Below are positions 10,221-19,795 of a stretch of 64,000 nucleotides of DNA, one piece after another (the first letter of the stretch is position 1; every line of letters starts with the position of its first letter). The notes beneath the pieces were generated by a model. It was not told where the DNA came from. It did not search any database and saw only the letters and a list, made by a program, of their open reading frames with translations. Location: positions 109,475,939 to 109,539,938 of the forward strand of contig NC_084850.1 of NCBI RefSeq assembly GCF_033115175.1, read 5' to 3'. The DNA is from Lepus europaeus. Lineage: Eukaryota > Chordata > Mammalia > Lagomorpha > Leporidae. Both the position numbers and the translations under genes were made by a program.

Positions 10221-10544
10221 TAAAAAAGATTTATTTATTTATTTGAAAGAGTTACACACAGAGAGAAGGAGAGACAGAGAGAGAGGTCTTCCATCCACTG
10301 GTTCATTCCCCAGTTGGCCGCAACGGCTAGAGCTGGGCCAATCCGAAGCCAGGAACTAGGAGCTTCTTCCTGGTCTCCCACGCAGGTGCAGGGGCCCAAG
10401 GACTTGAGCCATCTTCTACTGCTTTCCCAGGCCATAGCAGAGAGCTGGATCGGAAGTGGAGCAGCCAGGACACGAACTGGCGCCCATATGGGATGCTGGC
10501 ACTTCAGGCCAGGGAGTTAACCTGTTGTGCACAGTGCCGGCCCC
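10221..10544 (-). mobile_element. CSINE, AAATAAATAAATC-tailed type, antisense
   Basis: Begins with the antisense tail TAAAAAAGATTTATTTATTTATTTGAAAGAG, follows with CTTCCATCCACTGGTTCA, and ends at ACAGTGCCGGCCCC. Full length. The flanks share a short TCATTT motif, a possible partial TSD. Confidence 0.95.
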
Positions 10545-10591
10545 TCATTTGGTTTTTACATTGGAGTCTGAACATAGGACATTGAAGAAAA

Positions 10592-10909
10592 GGGGACCAG
10601 AGTTATGGTGTAGCCAGTAAAGCTACTGTCTGTGACACGGGCATCCCATATTGGCACCAGTTCGGGTCCTGGCTTCTCCACTTCGGATCCATCTCCCTAC
10701 TAATGGGCATGGAAAAAAGTAGCAGAAGAGGCGCAAGTGTTGGGTCCTTGCGACCCATGTGTGGGACCCAGAAGAAGCTCCTGGCTTCTGCTTGGCCCAG
10801 TGCTGGCCATCTAGAGAGTGAACCAATGGATGGAAGATTTCTCTCTCTCTCTCTGTCTCTGACTCTCCCTCTCTGTAGCTCTTTCAAAATAAATAAATCC
10901 TTAAAAAAA
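10592..10909 (+). mobile_element. CSINE, AAATAAATAAATC-tailed type, sense
   Basis: Opens GGGGACCAGAGTTATGGTGTAGCC and ends CTTTCAAAATAAATAAATCCTTAAAAAAA. The B box is degenerate (GTTCGGGTCC). Only about 50 bp separate it from the preceding antisense copy, so the two lie tail-out. Confidence 0.93.
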
Positions 10910-11089
10910 TACACTATCTCGGATTTAAATATGAACTTAGTTTCTTCTTACATCTGCTCTGAAAATGCCCCATATTATTACATTTTAACATAATAAATAT
11001 TATTATGTTTCAACAACATGCCAGACGAGGCTGGCGGGCTTGCTTTTTTTCCCATTAAAAAGAATCAGTTGTGTGTACGGCTTGGTATT

Positions 11090-11430
11090 CCGCAGGCCCT
11101 GTGTCGGTCTGCTTGCGGCTGCTCTCACAGCACAGCACCGACTGCGTGATGGAGAAAGAAGAGAAGGGGAGTTGGCGTCCCAGCGCATGCGCGTCTGGCG
11201 AGGGCCGTCTCGCGGCCCCGCAACATGGCGGCCCGCGGCCTGCAAGCCCAGGCCGGAGGCACAGGCCAGTGGGCTGAGCGCCCTGGCGGCGCACACTCAG
11301 TCTCAGGACGAGGACTCCCACCTCCAGGTACTGCACCTGCACGGGTGGCGCCCTCAGGGCCGCGCCCCTCACACTCTTAGGGGGCAATGAAGTTCCACGA
11401 GGCCTTTCCGAGGGGCCATTCCCAGCTGTG
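11090..11430 (-). mobile_element. MaLR LTR relic, antisense, exceptionally CpG-rich
   Basis: Antisense MLT1/MST landmarks are in order: TGTCGGTCTGCTTGCGGCTGC, TCTGGCGAGGGCCGTCTCGCGG with ACATGGCGG, CACACTCTTAGGGGGCAATG and GAGGCCTTTCCGAGGGGCCATTC. Unlike the other LTR relics here it is dense in CpG. It carries a perfect NRF1 palindrome, GCGCATGCGC (11183-11192), and a YY1-type AACATGGCGGC (11222-11232). No retroviral gene is attached. Confidence 0.75.
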
Positions 11431-11780
11431 CCAAGCGCCGGCGCCGCTCTCCTGGGCTGCTGGGCCCTTCCTTTGCCCGCACTCGGTGGGTGCTGGGCTT
11501 TCTTTCCCCTCTTCTGTCCCCGCCTCCCGGCTCCCCCTCCCCGCTCCCCCTGCAGTACTGTCTGGGCCTTTTCCAGCCCTCTGTGCTGTTGATTTTCCAT
11601 CTCTGTTGCTGCTGCCATCTCCGGCCGGGCTTCTTCCTCTCCTCTTTTTTATCTCTAGTCTGTGTTTGTCTTGGGCTGGCCAAGTCTGGCCTCCGGCTGC
11701 GACAGTCTCGGCTGGCTCCGCGGCTGTGTCGGCACCCTGCCCCTTCGCTCACTCACAAAGCAGCTCTGGACAGCCGGTAA
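11150..11780 (+). promoter_or_regulatory. CpG-rich candidate promoter region
   Basis: CpG density stays high from the LTR into a pyrimidine-rich segment (11480-11660) and then GCTCCGCGGCTGTGTCGG. NRF1 and YY1 motifs 29 bp apart are typical of TATA-less promoters. A donor-like GCCGGTAAGC sits at about 11773-11782. There is no recognisable coding exon. Transcription is inferred, not shown. Confidence 0.35.
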
Positions 11781-12039
11781 GCGGAACACGGAGTTGGCCG
11801 ATTTCGTGAGCATCCAGAAGACACACGAACAGCTCAGGCTTCCTAGGCCGCGAGCCAGAGTCGCGTTAGGCCCCCGATCGGGAGACCTTTAGGATTTAGT
11901 GAGTGCATTTCTCAAATGAAGCGTTTCGAAATCGTTGCGGCAGCCGGCATCCTCGTGGTTATAAAGGGAGGCCCGATCGCTGTTGGTGGGACAGCCGCAC
12001 GTGGCTTGACATTTGTCCTGTGCAGGAGTCACACATGTC
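11781..12039. other. Unique sequence
   Basis: Moderate CpG content continues to about 12000 (GGCCCCCGATCGGGAGACC, a GC-rich near-palindrome at 11870-11886). No gene or repeat is identified. Confidence 0.4.
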
Positions 12040-12200
12040 ACGGGCTGACATTCTCATACGGAGGTGACATTAAACAAACAAGGTGGCGGGGAACTCTTTA
12101 AATCACCGGCAATATTGCAGGCAGTCAATCAATAGGTGTGACAAGCCTTTGGCTTCTCAGCGAAACAGGCTTGACAGATGCGGTGCTGCTAATTTGGGGC
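12040..12200. promoter_or_regulatory. Candidate conserved non-coding element
   Basis: Compact non-repetitive block with GGTGACATTAAACAAACAAGG, TCAATCAATAGGTGTGACAAG and GCTTGACAGATGC. The TGACAG and TCAATCAAT cores resemble MEIS/PBX (TALE) sites. Function is inferred from motif clustering. Confidence 0.35.
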
Positions 12201-13199
12201 CCTCTCTCTGCCTCCCTACCCTGTCTTTACTCACTTTAGTGCCTTACCAAACATGATCTTTTAAAAGACCCAGGCGGAAGACTATTTCTACCCACGGCTA
12301 AGTATATGGGATGACTTGGAAATATCAGATGGTTGACGAAAATTTTCTGTTTTCACCTGCCTCTTTGGGCTGGTGTCAGGGGCACTAAGTGGCCCACTCT
12401 ATTTCAGTCCTTACTTATGAGAGGAAAGACAGGGACTGGGAGGAGCCCAAGTGAGGCGGGCTCCCTAAGAAAAACTGGGAGGCTCTGTAAGTTCCTTGAC
12501 TGAGATGCGTGGTCGACCCATGCTCTATTCCACAGTGAGAGAGGCCGCTTCCAGTGCAAGTGCTCCTGGGACAGCCGTTTGGATTCAGCCAGTGTTACAA
12601 ATGCCGTGTTATAAATCAGTAATATCAGAAAGTCACTCTTCGCTAGATTTTGGTTGATGAAGGATGACCTGCTCGAGGGCTCTGGCTAACCGAGGGTAGG
12701 GAGTGATGCCGAGGGTGACAGGGACTCGTTCAAAGCCTGGCTTCTTTCTGATGGGAGTGGAGACCCCGGGAAACCACAGGAGCCATGCCCCACCTCGTCG
12801 CCAGGTGCGGCGTGTGGCAGTCTGCTTTCACCCCGGAACCCAAGAGCACGGGCCTCAGCTGAGGTGTCGAGGAGAGGGGTGCGAGGATTGGAAACAGCTC
12901 AGGGTGGGGCAGGGAGGGGAGAGGTCTGGTGAGACAGGAAACTAGCAGGTGTGTGGAGGGCAGCCGGGAGACACACGCTGTGTAAGGCAGACGGCCGTCT
13001 CTCTAGGAGGACGTCTGTCTACTGCTGAGTGTCCTCCACAGGGGACACTGGCCAGGGAGGAGCCCGTGGCTTCGACGCCAAGGTCTGTGACAAAGGAGAA
13101 CGCACAACTTCCGGCAGCTCGCTTCAATTCCAGCCAGCTGTAAAGGTGACAGTGCCTCTTAGCAGCTCTTAGGACCCTAAGCGCTCCAAAGCGTGACTC
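12201..13199. other. Unique non-coding sequence
   Basis: About 1 kb with no recognised repeat. Open frames at 12703-12945 and 12949-13143 lack family resemblance and are short. I see no gene. Confidence 0.45.
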
Positions 13200-13480
13200 T
13201 GTCCTGGTCCGCTTGTGCCCTGTAACAGCATGCTGTTGATGGGGGAACAGAAATGGACTGCTCACGGCGTTCAAGAGTGAGGTGCCGGCGTGCAGGGCCT
13301 GTTGAGGGTCTTCAGGTTGTGTCCTCACGCGGCAGAGGAGCCGAAGAGAGCAGGCCCACTCCCTCAAGCCCTTTCCTGAGGGTTCTGATCTCATGACTGC
13401 ATCACCCCCCAAGGGCCCCACCTCTTGACACTGTCGCATTGGCCACTGAGTTTCGCCACGTGAATTTTGGAGGACCCATG
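13200..13480 (-). mobile_element. MaLR LTR relic (MLT1A/MST type), antisense
   Basis: Antisense landmarks: TGGTCCGCTTGTGCCCTGTAACAG, GTTGTGTCCTCACGCGGCAGAGG, CTCATGACTGCATCACCCCCC, AAGGGCCCCACCTCTTGACACTGTC and CACGTGAATTTTGGAGGACC. They run in the correct order for an antisense LTR. Confidence 0.85.
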
Positions 13481-13750
13481 TATACAACAGGAAGATCTAA
13501 TTTGTCTTTTCTGTGACAGCTGTATACACGTGAAAGTAAGTTTACTTCGGTGCAAAAAAGTTTCGAAATCCGTGCAGAGTCTTTTCAAATGCACGTTTCC
13601 CATGAACTTTCAGAAGACCCTTTGTGCCCGTGTCCTGCCCGAGTCTCCTGTCCCTCAGTGTCACTGGCTGTTCCTCATGCCCTGTGTCCTGGGACCCTTC
13701 ATGGTCCCCACTGGCTTCCTTTGTCTGTGTCCCCATCAGACTACTCCTGT
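13481..13750. other. Unique sequence
   Basis: Short single-copy-looking stretch between two LTR relics. No gene or repeat is recognised. Confidence 0.4.
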
Positions 13751-14110
13751 TGCAGTTAGCTAACGCTGTGTAATAACAGGCCACAGAACTCCTGGAGCCG
13801 TACAGGGGGAATCATTGATTCTGATCGCAAGGCTGGATTGGCCGGGGGCCAGCCCGTCTGGACTGGGTTTGGCTGGGCAGTTCTGCTGATCTCGTCTAGA
13901 CTTGTTTACATTTCTAGAGTCAGCTCGTGGGGGCTGGACTTGATCAGGGCTGATCTGTCTGCACCACCTGGCTCTCATCGCCTCCAGGGACCTGTGAGCT
14001 GGCTTGAGAATGTTCTCGTGAAGGTAGCTCACGCCTAAGAACAACCCAACTGTACAAGTGTTTTCCCAAACTTTGGTCATGTGAAGCATGCTAAGGAAAC
14101 AAGTCACACC
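13751..14110 (-). mobile_element. MaLR LTR relic (older MLT1 type), antisense
   Basis: Starts GTTAGCTAACGCTGTGTAATAACAGGCC, the antisense form of the MLT1 3' end, continues through GGCTGGACTTGATCAGGGCTG and ends TTTGGTCATGTGAAGC with AACAAGTCACACC. More divergent than the neighbouring MLT1A-type LTR. Confidence 0.7.
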
Positions 14111-15297
14111 ACCAAACCGAAAACCAAGGTTGGGGGAGGGGATTCCAACTTTTTGTGGGGGAAACTTGAACGCAGCATGGCAAAGGGCTTGGCCAGTGGT
14201 AGCGCTGAAGAAACTGGGCGGCTGAAGCAGCCTGCGGCAGATTTGATCTGATCAGATCACAGGAGACCTGGGTTACTCCTTCTCTTTTTCTGGACACTTT
14301 GTTTCTATTAAACTCAGCCTAAGAGCCAAGAAAACTTTGAGGTAGCCATACTGCTGGCTTCCAGTGAACTTTGCCGGCAAGTCAAAATTGATAGATTTTT
14401 GGCATGTGCTTGCCAAGTTCTGGACCTTTGCCATTGACCTCGTAGAGCCGAATGCAGGACGTTGCAATTATTCCTACTAAGTTGTATCTTGAAGGAATAA
14501 GGAGCCCAAAATAGTGAGATCCGTCCTCCTTCTTTCATATCTCATAGTACCTGTACCTTTGGTCATGACGTCACCGGGGTTCCTTCTGGTGATGAAGGCA
14601 CCAGTGTTGAATTGACATGCTGAAGATAAACAGAGCCCTGTGTTCCACTGTCAGAGACCGTCCTCTGGTTTGCCGGAGATCCACTATTCTGCATTTCTTG
14701 GGTCTAGCATAAATCCACCCAACGTAATCACCAGCCAGCCTTCACTTCTCCATCACGTCCCCAGAGGTATGGAGAGACCTTGTGGAATCCCTAAGGACAG
14801 GCAGGGTTTACAGAGGAGGTGAGACAAAGCTGTTCTAGATTGCGGGAGCAGATGAGCCAGCTCCCCAGCCGGGGTGGATATGGGGATACAGCTGGGGACA
14901 GACTCTTCACATGGGCACCAGGAGGTTCATAACAGCCGTGCCAGATGCAGGACTTGGAACGTAAGGACAGGAAGGGAAACTGGGTTCATGTCACAAGGTG
15001 TCTTGGATACCAGGATAAAGATTTTGGAGTTTTTCCAACAAGCGTTGGTTTTCAAAAAGTTTTTGCAATGTACAGTGGCTCCTTGGAGGTGCCTGAGGGG
15101 TTGCCTTGCCTAGGGGGTTGTGTCTGGCAGCTTGTCCTCCATTCTCCTGACTTTTAACACAGCACCTCTCTTCCCAGAATAAAGACTACATTTCCCAGCT
15201 TCCCTTGCACCTAGGTGCAAGGTGGTGGTGTGATTTAATTAGATGAGGCATAGGTAACTTCCAGGGACTATCTTTTAATGCATGAGGTGTAAAACTT
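14111..15297. other. Unique non-coding sequence
   Basis: About 1.2 kb without an identifiable gene. The part at 14280-14540 is AT-richer. The part at 15000-15060 contains TTTGGAGTTTTTCCAACAAGCG and TTTTCAAAAAGTTTTTGC, possibly repeat debris. Confidence 0.4.
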
Positions 15298-15307
15298 CTT
15301 CATCCCT

Positions 15308-15640
15308 GCTTTTTTTTTTTTTTAAAGATTTATTTATTTATTTGAAAGTCAAGTCAGAGTTACACAGAGAGAAAGAGAGGGAGAGGGAGAGGAGGTGAGA
15401 GAGAGAGAGAGAGAGGGAGGGAAGGAGGGAGGGAGGGAGGGAGGGAGGGAGGGAGGTCTTCCATCTGCTGGTTCACTCCCCAGATGGCTGCAATGGCTGG
15501 AGCTATGCCGATCCAAAGCCAGGAGCCAGTAGCTTCTTCTGGGTTTTCCATGCAGGTGCAGGGGCCCAAGGACTTGTGCCATCTTCTACTGCTTTCCCAG
15601 GCCATAGCAGAGAGCTGGGTCGGAAGTGGAGCAGCCTGGA
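15308..15640 (-). mobile_element. CSINE, antisense, 5'-truncated, with GGGA-expanded tract
   Basis: Carries a T-rich tail, AAAGATTTATTTATTTATTTG, a long GA/GGGA tract, and CTTCCATCTGCTGGTTCACTCC. It stops at GGAGCAGCCTGGA, so the 5' tRNA-like promoter is missing. A perfect 10-bp TSD, CTTCATCCCT, at 15298-15307 and 15641-15650 shows that truncation happened at insertion. Confidence 0.95.
15375..15456. repeat. (GA)n/(GGGA)n microsatellite inside a CSINE
   Basis: A run of GAGAGA followed by about nine GGGA-type units, derived from the simple-sequence tract of the surrounding CSINE. Confidence 0.95.
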
Positions 15641-15812
15641 CTTCATCCCTTCTTGCTAGGTGGCTGTAGATCATTAATATGAAGTGATATTGGAAACCTT
15701 TAATGGCAGAGAATCAAAATAGTAGTAATCTGAGTCCCCGGCTACATGGGATGCTTTGCCAGCCATACAAGGACTAGTAGATTTCATTTTCTGTTTGGAA
15801 AATATAAAATTC

Positions 15813-16134
15813 TAGAGGCCAGCATTGTGGCGTAGCGGGTAAAGCTGCAGCTTGCAGTGCTGGCAGTGCGTATGGGCACTGGTTTGAGTCCCGGCGGCTC
15901 CACTTCCGGTCCAGCTCCCTACTAATGTGCCTGGGAAAGCAGCAGCCGATAGCCCAGGTGCTTGGGCCCCTGCACCCATGCTGGAGACCCGGAAGAAGCT
16001 CCTGGCTCCTGGCTTCAGCCTGGTCCAGCCCTAGTCATTGTGGCCATTTGGAGTATGAAGCAGCGGATGGAAAATCTCTCTCTCTCTCTCTCTCTCTCTG
16101 TAACTCTGCCTTTCAAATAAATAAATAACTCTTT
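15813..16134 (+). mobile_element. CSINE, sense
   Basis: Starts AGGCCAGCATTGTGGCGTAGCGGG, has a near-consensus B box (GGTTTGAGTCCCGG) and ends CTTTCAAATAAATAAATAACTC. Its CT tract is a clean (CT)n at about 16076-16099. Confidence 0.95.
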
Positions 16135-16840
16135 TTTACAAAAAAACTAAATAAGCTTCTATCCATGTTATATGTTACATTTCTCTTAGAGCCAACTCAG
16201 TCTAACTGATACAGAGGGCCAGGAAACCAAATGAAGGGCTCCCTCTCTGTTTTATCTGTTAGGGTTTTGCTAATAAGAAAGGACCACCATGCTGCGCAGT
16301 GGAGGTCCATGGATGGTTCTGAAGTAAGGAGGGGCGTAGAGCCACTGTGTTTAATGATAACAGCCAAGACGGATCTGGCCGTGCTGTACAAGGGACATCC
16401 AGTGCTGGTGGGAGACCACAGGCACCTGACTGTCTCTACGCATGCTGGGAAGTCAGCCCAGATGTGAGTAACTGAGACACCTAGGTGTTCCCACCACCAG
16501 CAAACCAGGTACCTGTGGATTTATGGGCATGGGGACCTTGGCCACACTGATCACCTCGCTTGGGTCACTTGGCACGGTCTTGTTGGATGGCTCATTAGCT
16601 GAATTTACAAGATGCTAGAATCCGCCTGGAACACAGGCACAGAGCTCAAGATGAGCTTGTCTTGGTGAAGCAGTGGTGGAGCGTTTGCTACATGGTAGTC
16701 ATGGGAATTTGATTTTCATGGCTGGTCATCACCATTCCAGTTAGTGCATACCTGTTTATCCTGCAGGAATGAAGACATGGCCCTGATTCCAAGGCAAACA
16801 AGTGGATGATGGCATCAGGGAATGACGGGATTTTAGTACA
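16135..16840. other. Unique non-coding sequence
   Basis: No named repeat. GTTTTATCTGTTAGGGTTTTGC at 16247-16268 could be debris of an antisense LTR end. No gene. Confidence 0.35.
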
Positions 16841-16930
16841 AACTCCACAGTCGTGGAGTTAGGTATGTAACATTTTTTACTTTTGTGAAATTGAGTTAGG
16901 CATGTAACGTGTTTTATTTTTTGTGAAATT
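16841..16930. repeat. Hairpin plus 37-bp tandem duplication
   Basis: AACTCCAC/GTGGAGTT forms an 8-bp perfect stem with a 4-nt loop at 16841-16860. From 16856 two adjacent copies of a 37/38-bp unit (GAGTTAGG.ATGTAAC....TTTTGTGAAATT) occupy 16856-16892 and 16893-16930, with a handful of differences. Confidence 0.85.
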
Positions 16931-18035
16931 GATCTGAAATTGGTCTGGAGCTCCATTCTAGCAAACTATAGAAACTTGACCTAGTCCTCCACAGGAACTG
17001 AGACACTTAGAGATTTGTTTCTAAACTCTATCAGTTCAGGGTTCTGCCGCCAATCTCCAAAGCTTCTAAACTCTGCTGGGCTGACTGTGGTCCTGGCGTG
17101 AGTGCAAGCCTCTGGCGTGAGGCTGGTCTCTGGCCTGCCCTGGTTGTCGGTGAGGGCGAAGGTACCTGCTCCGTGGCCTGCGTGTGGAAAACATCTGTGT
17201 TCTTTTGCGCTCAGCTGGCAACTGTGCGGGCAGTCACCTGGTGGCTTCCTTGTTGGCCCGGGGAAACGTTGCCCGCTCTCACGGCAGGCTCTTGGCCACT
17301 CTGGGCCGTGCTGGGGATGTGAGCAGCTCTCTGAGGTGCTTCTCATTTCCAGCCCTAGGACACCCCCTTCCCAAAACACATGTTCTACCCCTTGGGCACG
17401 GTCTTGGCATATCTGAAAGGCTCCTGCACTCTGGGATTCCCCCCACCCCGTATCTGCCCTTCCCGCTGGGTTTGTCCTGTCCCGGCCCCAGGGATCACTG
17501 ATGAGCTGGGCCCCCTTCCGATGGTTCTCCAGCATGCCAACTCCAACACTCTCCCTTCCAGTTCTCGCCTCTCGCCAGCTGGCCTAACCTTGCTCTGCTC
17601 TGGGGCAGGATCATGCCTCGTTCCTGCTCTGTTGTTCGCCGCTCCATTGGCAGTGCCGGGCCTCTTAGCTTCTTATTCTCTTGGCAGGCAGGAACCTTTG
17701 CTCTCTCAAGAGCTCCGTGCTTCTCATCGAAAGACCTGCCTTTCCAATTGTGGCCTCTGCTCGGAGTGTTCTGAAACTGCGTGCTGCCACGGCACCGGCT
17801 TCTTTGTCTCGGGCTGGCTTTTCAGCCCTCCCACACGCAGGCACACCAGGAATGCTGCTGCCCTCACACATGCCTGGACAGACAAGGGGGAGAGGCAGGG
17901 AGGACATTCCTGCTATTCTTTTTTTCAAGATATCATATCATCACAGTGGGTTTTTTTTCTGTTTTGAGTTATCAACCAAATCAGCAAACCTCAAAAGAAA
18001 GTGGCTTCTGAGGACTGTTTCTAGGTACCTTGTTG
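16931..18035. other. Unique GC-rich sequence
   Basis: About 1.1 kb, GC-rich to 17900. Contains the longest plus-strand open frame in the window outside recognised repeats, apart from frames crossing CSINEs (about 17380-17967), but its translation is low-complexity, rich in Ser/Pro/Leu/Cys, with no domain. I do not call a gene. Confidence 0.4.
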
Positions 18036-18366
18036 TTTATTTATTTATTTTTTTAAAGATTTAGTCATTTATTTATTTATTTTGAAGAACACAGGAGAGA
18101 GAGGTCTTCTCTATGCTTCCACGTGCTGGTTCACTCCCCAGATGGCTGCTGTAACAGCTGGATAAGGGCCAGGACGAAGCCAGCAGCCAGGAGCTCCATC
18201 CGGGTCTCCCCCAAGGGTGGCAGGGGCCCAAGTACTTGAGCCATGCCTTCCAGGGTGCGTCTTAGTAGGAAGCTGGATTGGAAGCTGTGTAGCCAGGACT
18301 CTAACCATTTATGGATTGCGGGTGCCCCAAGCGGTGGCTTAACCCACTGCGTCACAACACTTGCCA
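18036..18366 (-). mobile_element. CSINE, antisense, old
   Basis: Antisense tail (TTTATTTATTTATTTTTTTAAAGATTT), CACGTGCTGGTTCACTCCCCAGATGGCTG, and CGGGTCTCCCCCAAGGGTGGCAGGGGCCCAAG with CACTGCGTCACAACACTTGCC at the 5' end. Clearly diverged from the younger copies. Confidence 0.88.
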
Positions 18367-19451
18367 CTTGGTGCTCTTTCTTTATTGTGTTGTACCCTTT
18401 CTTTGTGGACGCAGTCTGCTACAGGACTCCAGGACTTGGCTGCCTTTCCCGTTTCCAAGGGGCACATCCTCCTGCTTGCTAGCGGGAATGGGAGCACAGC
18501 TCAGAGCCAGAACTCCAGTCCCACACTGGAACAGCCTTTGTTCCCATTCCTGTTTCTTGTGCAAAACTTACAGTATTCAAAACATTTAGGGCGAGGGTGG
18601 GATTTCATTTTAATTTCTGTTTAAATGAAGCCCTGCCTACTCCCTCCTCTGCCACATGCATGTGGTAGAATACACAAGCGGACACAAATTCTTCCCCTTC
18701 CAACAAGAGGTAGAGAGGCCCTCTCCACCTGTGGATTCCGACCTTGGCCGTGTATTTGCTTTGGTTAATGGGCCCATAGCAAACACAGCACACGCGAATG
18801 AGTCTTAAGCTCGCCTGCTGCTGATGGGACATCTGTGGCTTTGTCACCCCTGTGGCCTCAGCTGACCACAGACACATGAAGGAGCCTGCCTGAGACCAGC
18901 CCTGCTGCCCAACTGAGCCTTGCCCAAGCTGCCATTGCACTGATTCCTGAGCGACAGAGATGGCTGTTTTTTTAAGTTACTGACTTAGGGGGTCGTGTGT
19001 TAAGCAGAAAAAGCTCACTGCTACAGGGTACAAAACATAATGGAATATTTGGTGAATTGGCACTTTGTATTTCTTGGGGTTTTAGACTGAACATCAATTG
19101 TATCCATACAGGACGATAGATTTATAAGAGGCTGAATTGTATGGAGTCCAGAATATACCTAAGCCCCCCCCCCCCAACCTTTTTAAGTTAATGAACTACG
19201 ATGTCTAAAATGCAAATGCCAGAATAGTACACCACAATGCCATTAGATTAACTCAATTTATGTTGAATATATTTTTGTATGTACATGGAAGATTCTAGAA
19301 GAACACTGAAGAAACTGTTAATAGGGGGATATTGTTGGTTCTAGGACTAGAGGGATGGGGTAGTATGTTATTTACATCAAGTTTGAAATTTTCATCATGA
19401 TTGCCTGTTAATTCTATCATTAAAAATACTAAAATTAAAAAAATAAAGTCC
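18367..19451. other. Unique sequence, AT-rich in the second half
   Basis: 18367-18960 is single-copy-looking. 19000-19440 is AT-rich with GGAATATTTGGTGAATTGG and GAAACTGTTAATAGGGGGATATTG, possibly the eroded 3' end of an old LINE, but I cannot name it. A C run lies at about 19166-19176. Confidence 0.35.
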
Positions 19452-19795
19452 AGGATAGGATGATGTTGTGACACAGCTGGTTAAGCCATTGCTTGTGATG
19501 CCAGCATCTCATATGGGAGCACCGGTTCGAGTCCTGGCTGTTCCACTTCCGATCCAGCTCCCTGCTAAGGCACATGGGAAAGCAGTGGAAGATGGCTCAA
19601 GTACATGGGCCCCTGCATCCATGTGGGAGCGCAGGGTGGAGTTTCTGGCTCCTGGCTTCAGCCTGGCCCAGCCCTGGCTGTTGCAGTCATCTGGGGAACA
19701 AACCAGCAGATGGGGAATCTCTCTTTTTCTCTCCATCTCTGCCTCTCTCTGTCAAGTCTGCCTTTCAAATGAATTAAAATAGATCTTTAAAATGA
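19452..19795 (+). mobile_element. CSINE, sense
   Basis: Body includes GGTTAAGCCATTGCTTGTGATGCC, an exact B box GGTTCGAGTCC, and a CTTTCAAATGAATTAAAATAGATC tail. AAAGTCCA flanks both sides, a probable 8-bp TSD. Confidence 0.93.

Noticed and set aside
11225-11378. Short frame starting at the ATG of the YY1-like AACATGGCGGC (MAARGLQAQ...)
   Set aside because: It lies within an antisense LTR relic, ends after about 50 codons and has no family resemblance. The ATG is explained by the YY1-type motif.
11055-11618. 187-codon minus-strand open frame
   Set aside because: It spans the CpG-rich LTR and the pyrimidine tract; composition explains its length and Arg/Gly-rich translation.
17380-17967. 195-codon plus-strand open frame as a gene
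   Set aside because: GC-rich region with low-complexity Ser/Pro/Leu/Cys translation, no domain, no splice context and no known family. Length alone is expected by chance in GC-rich DNA.
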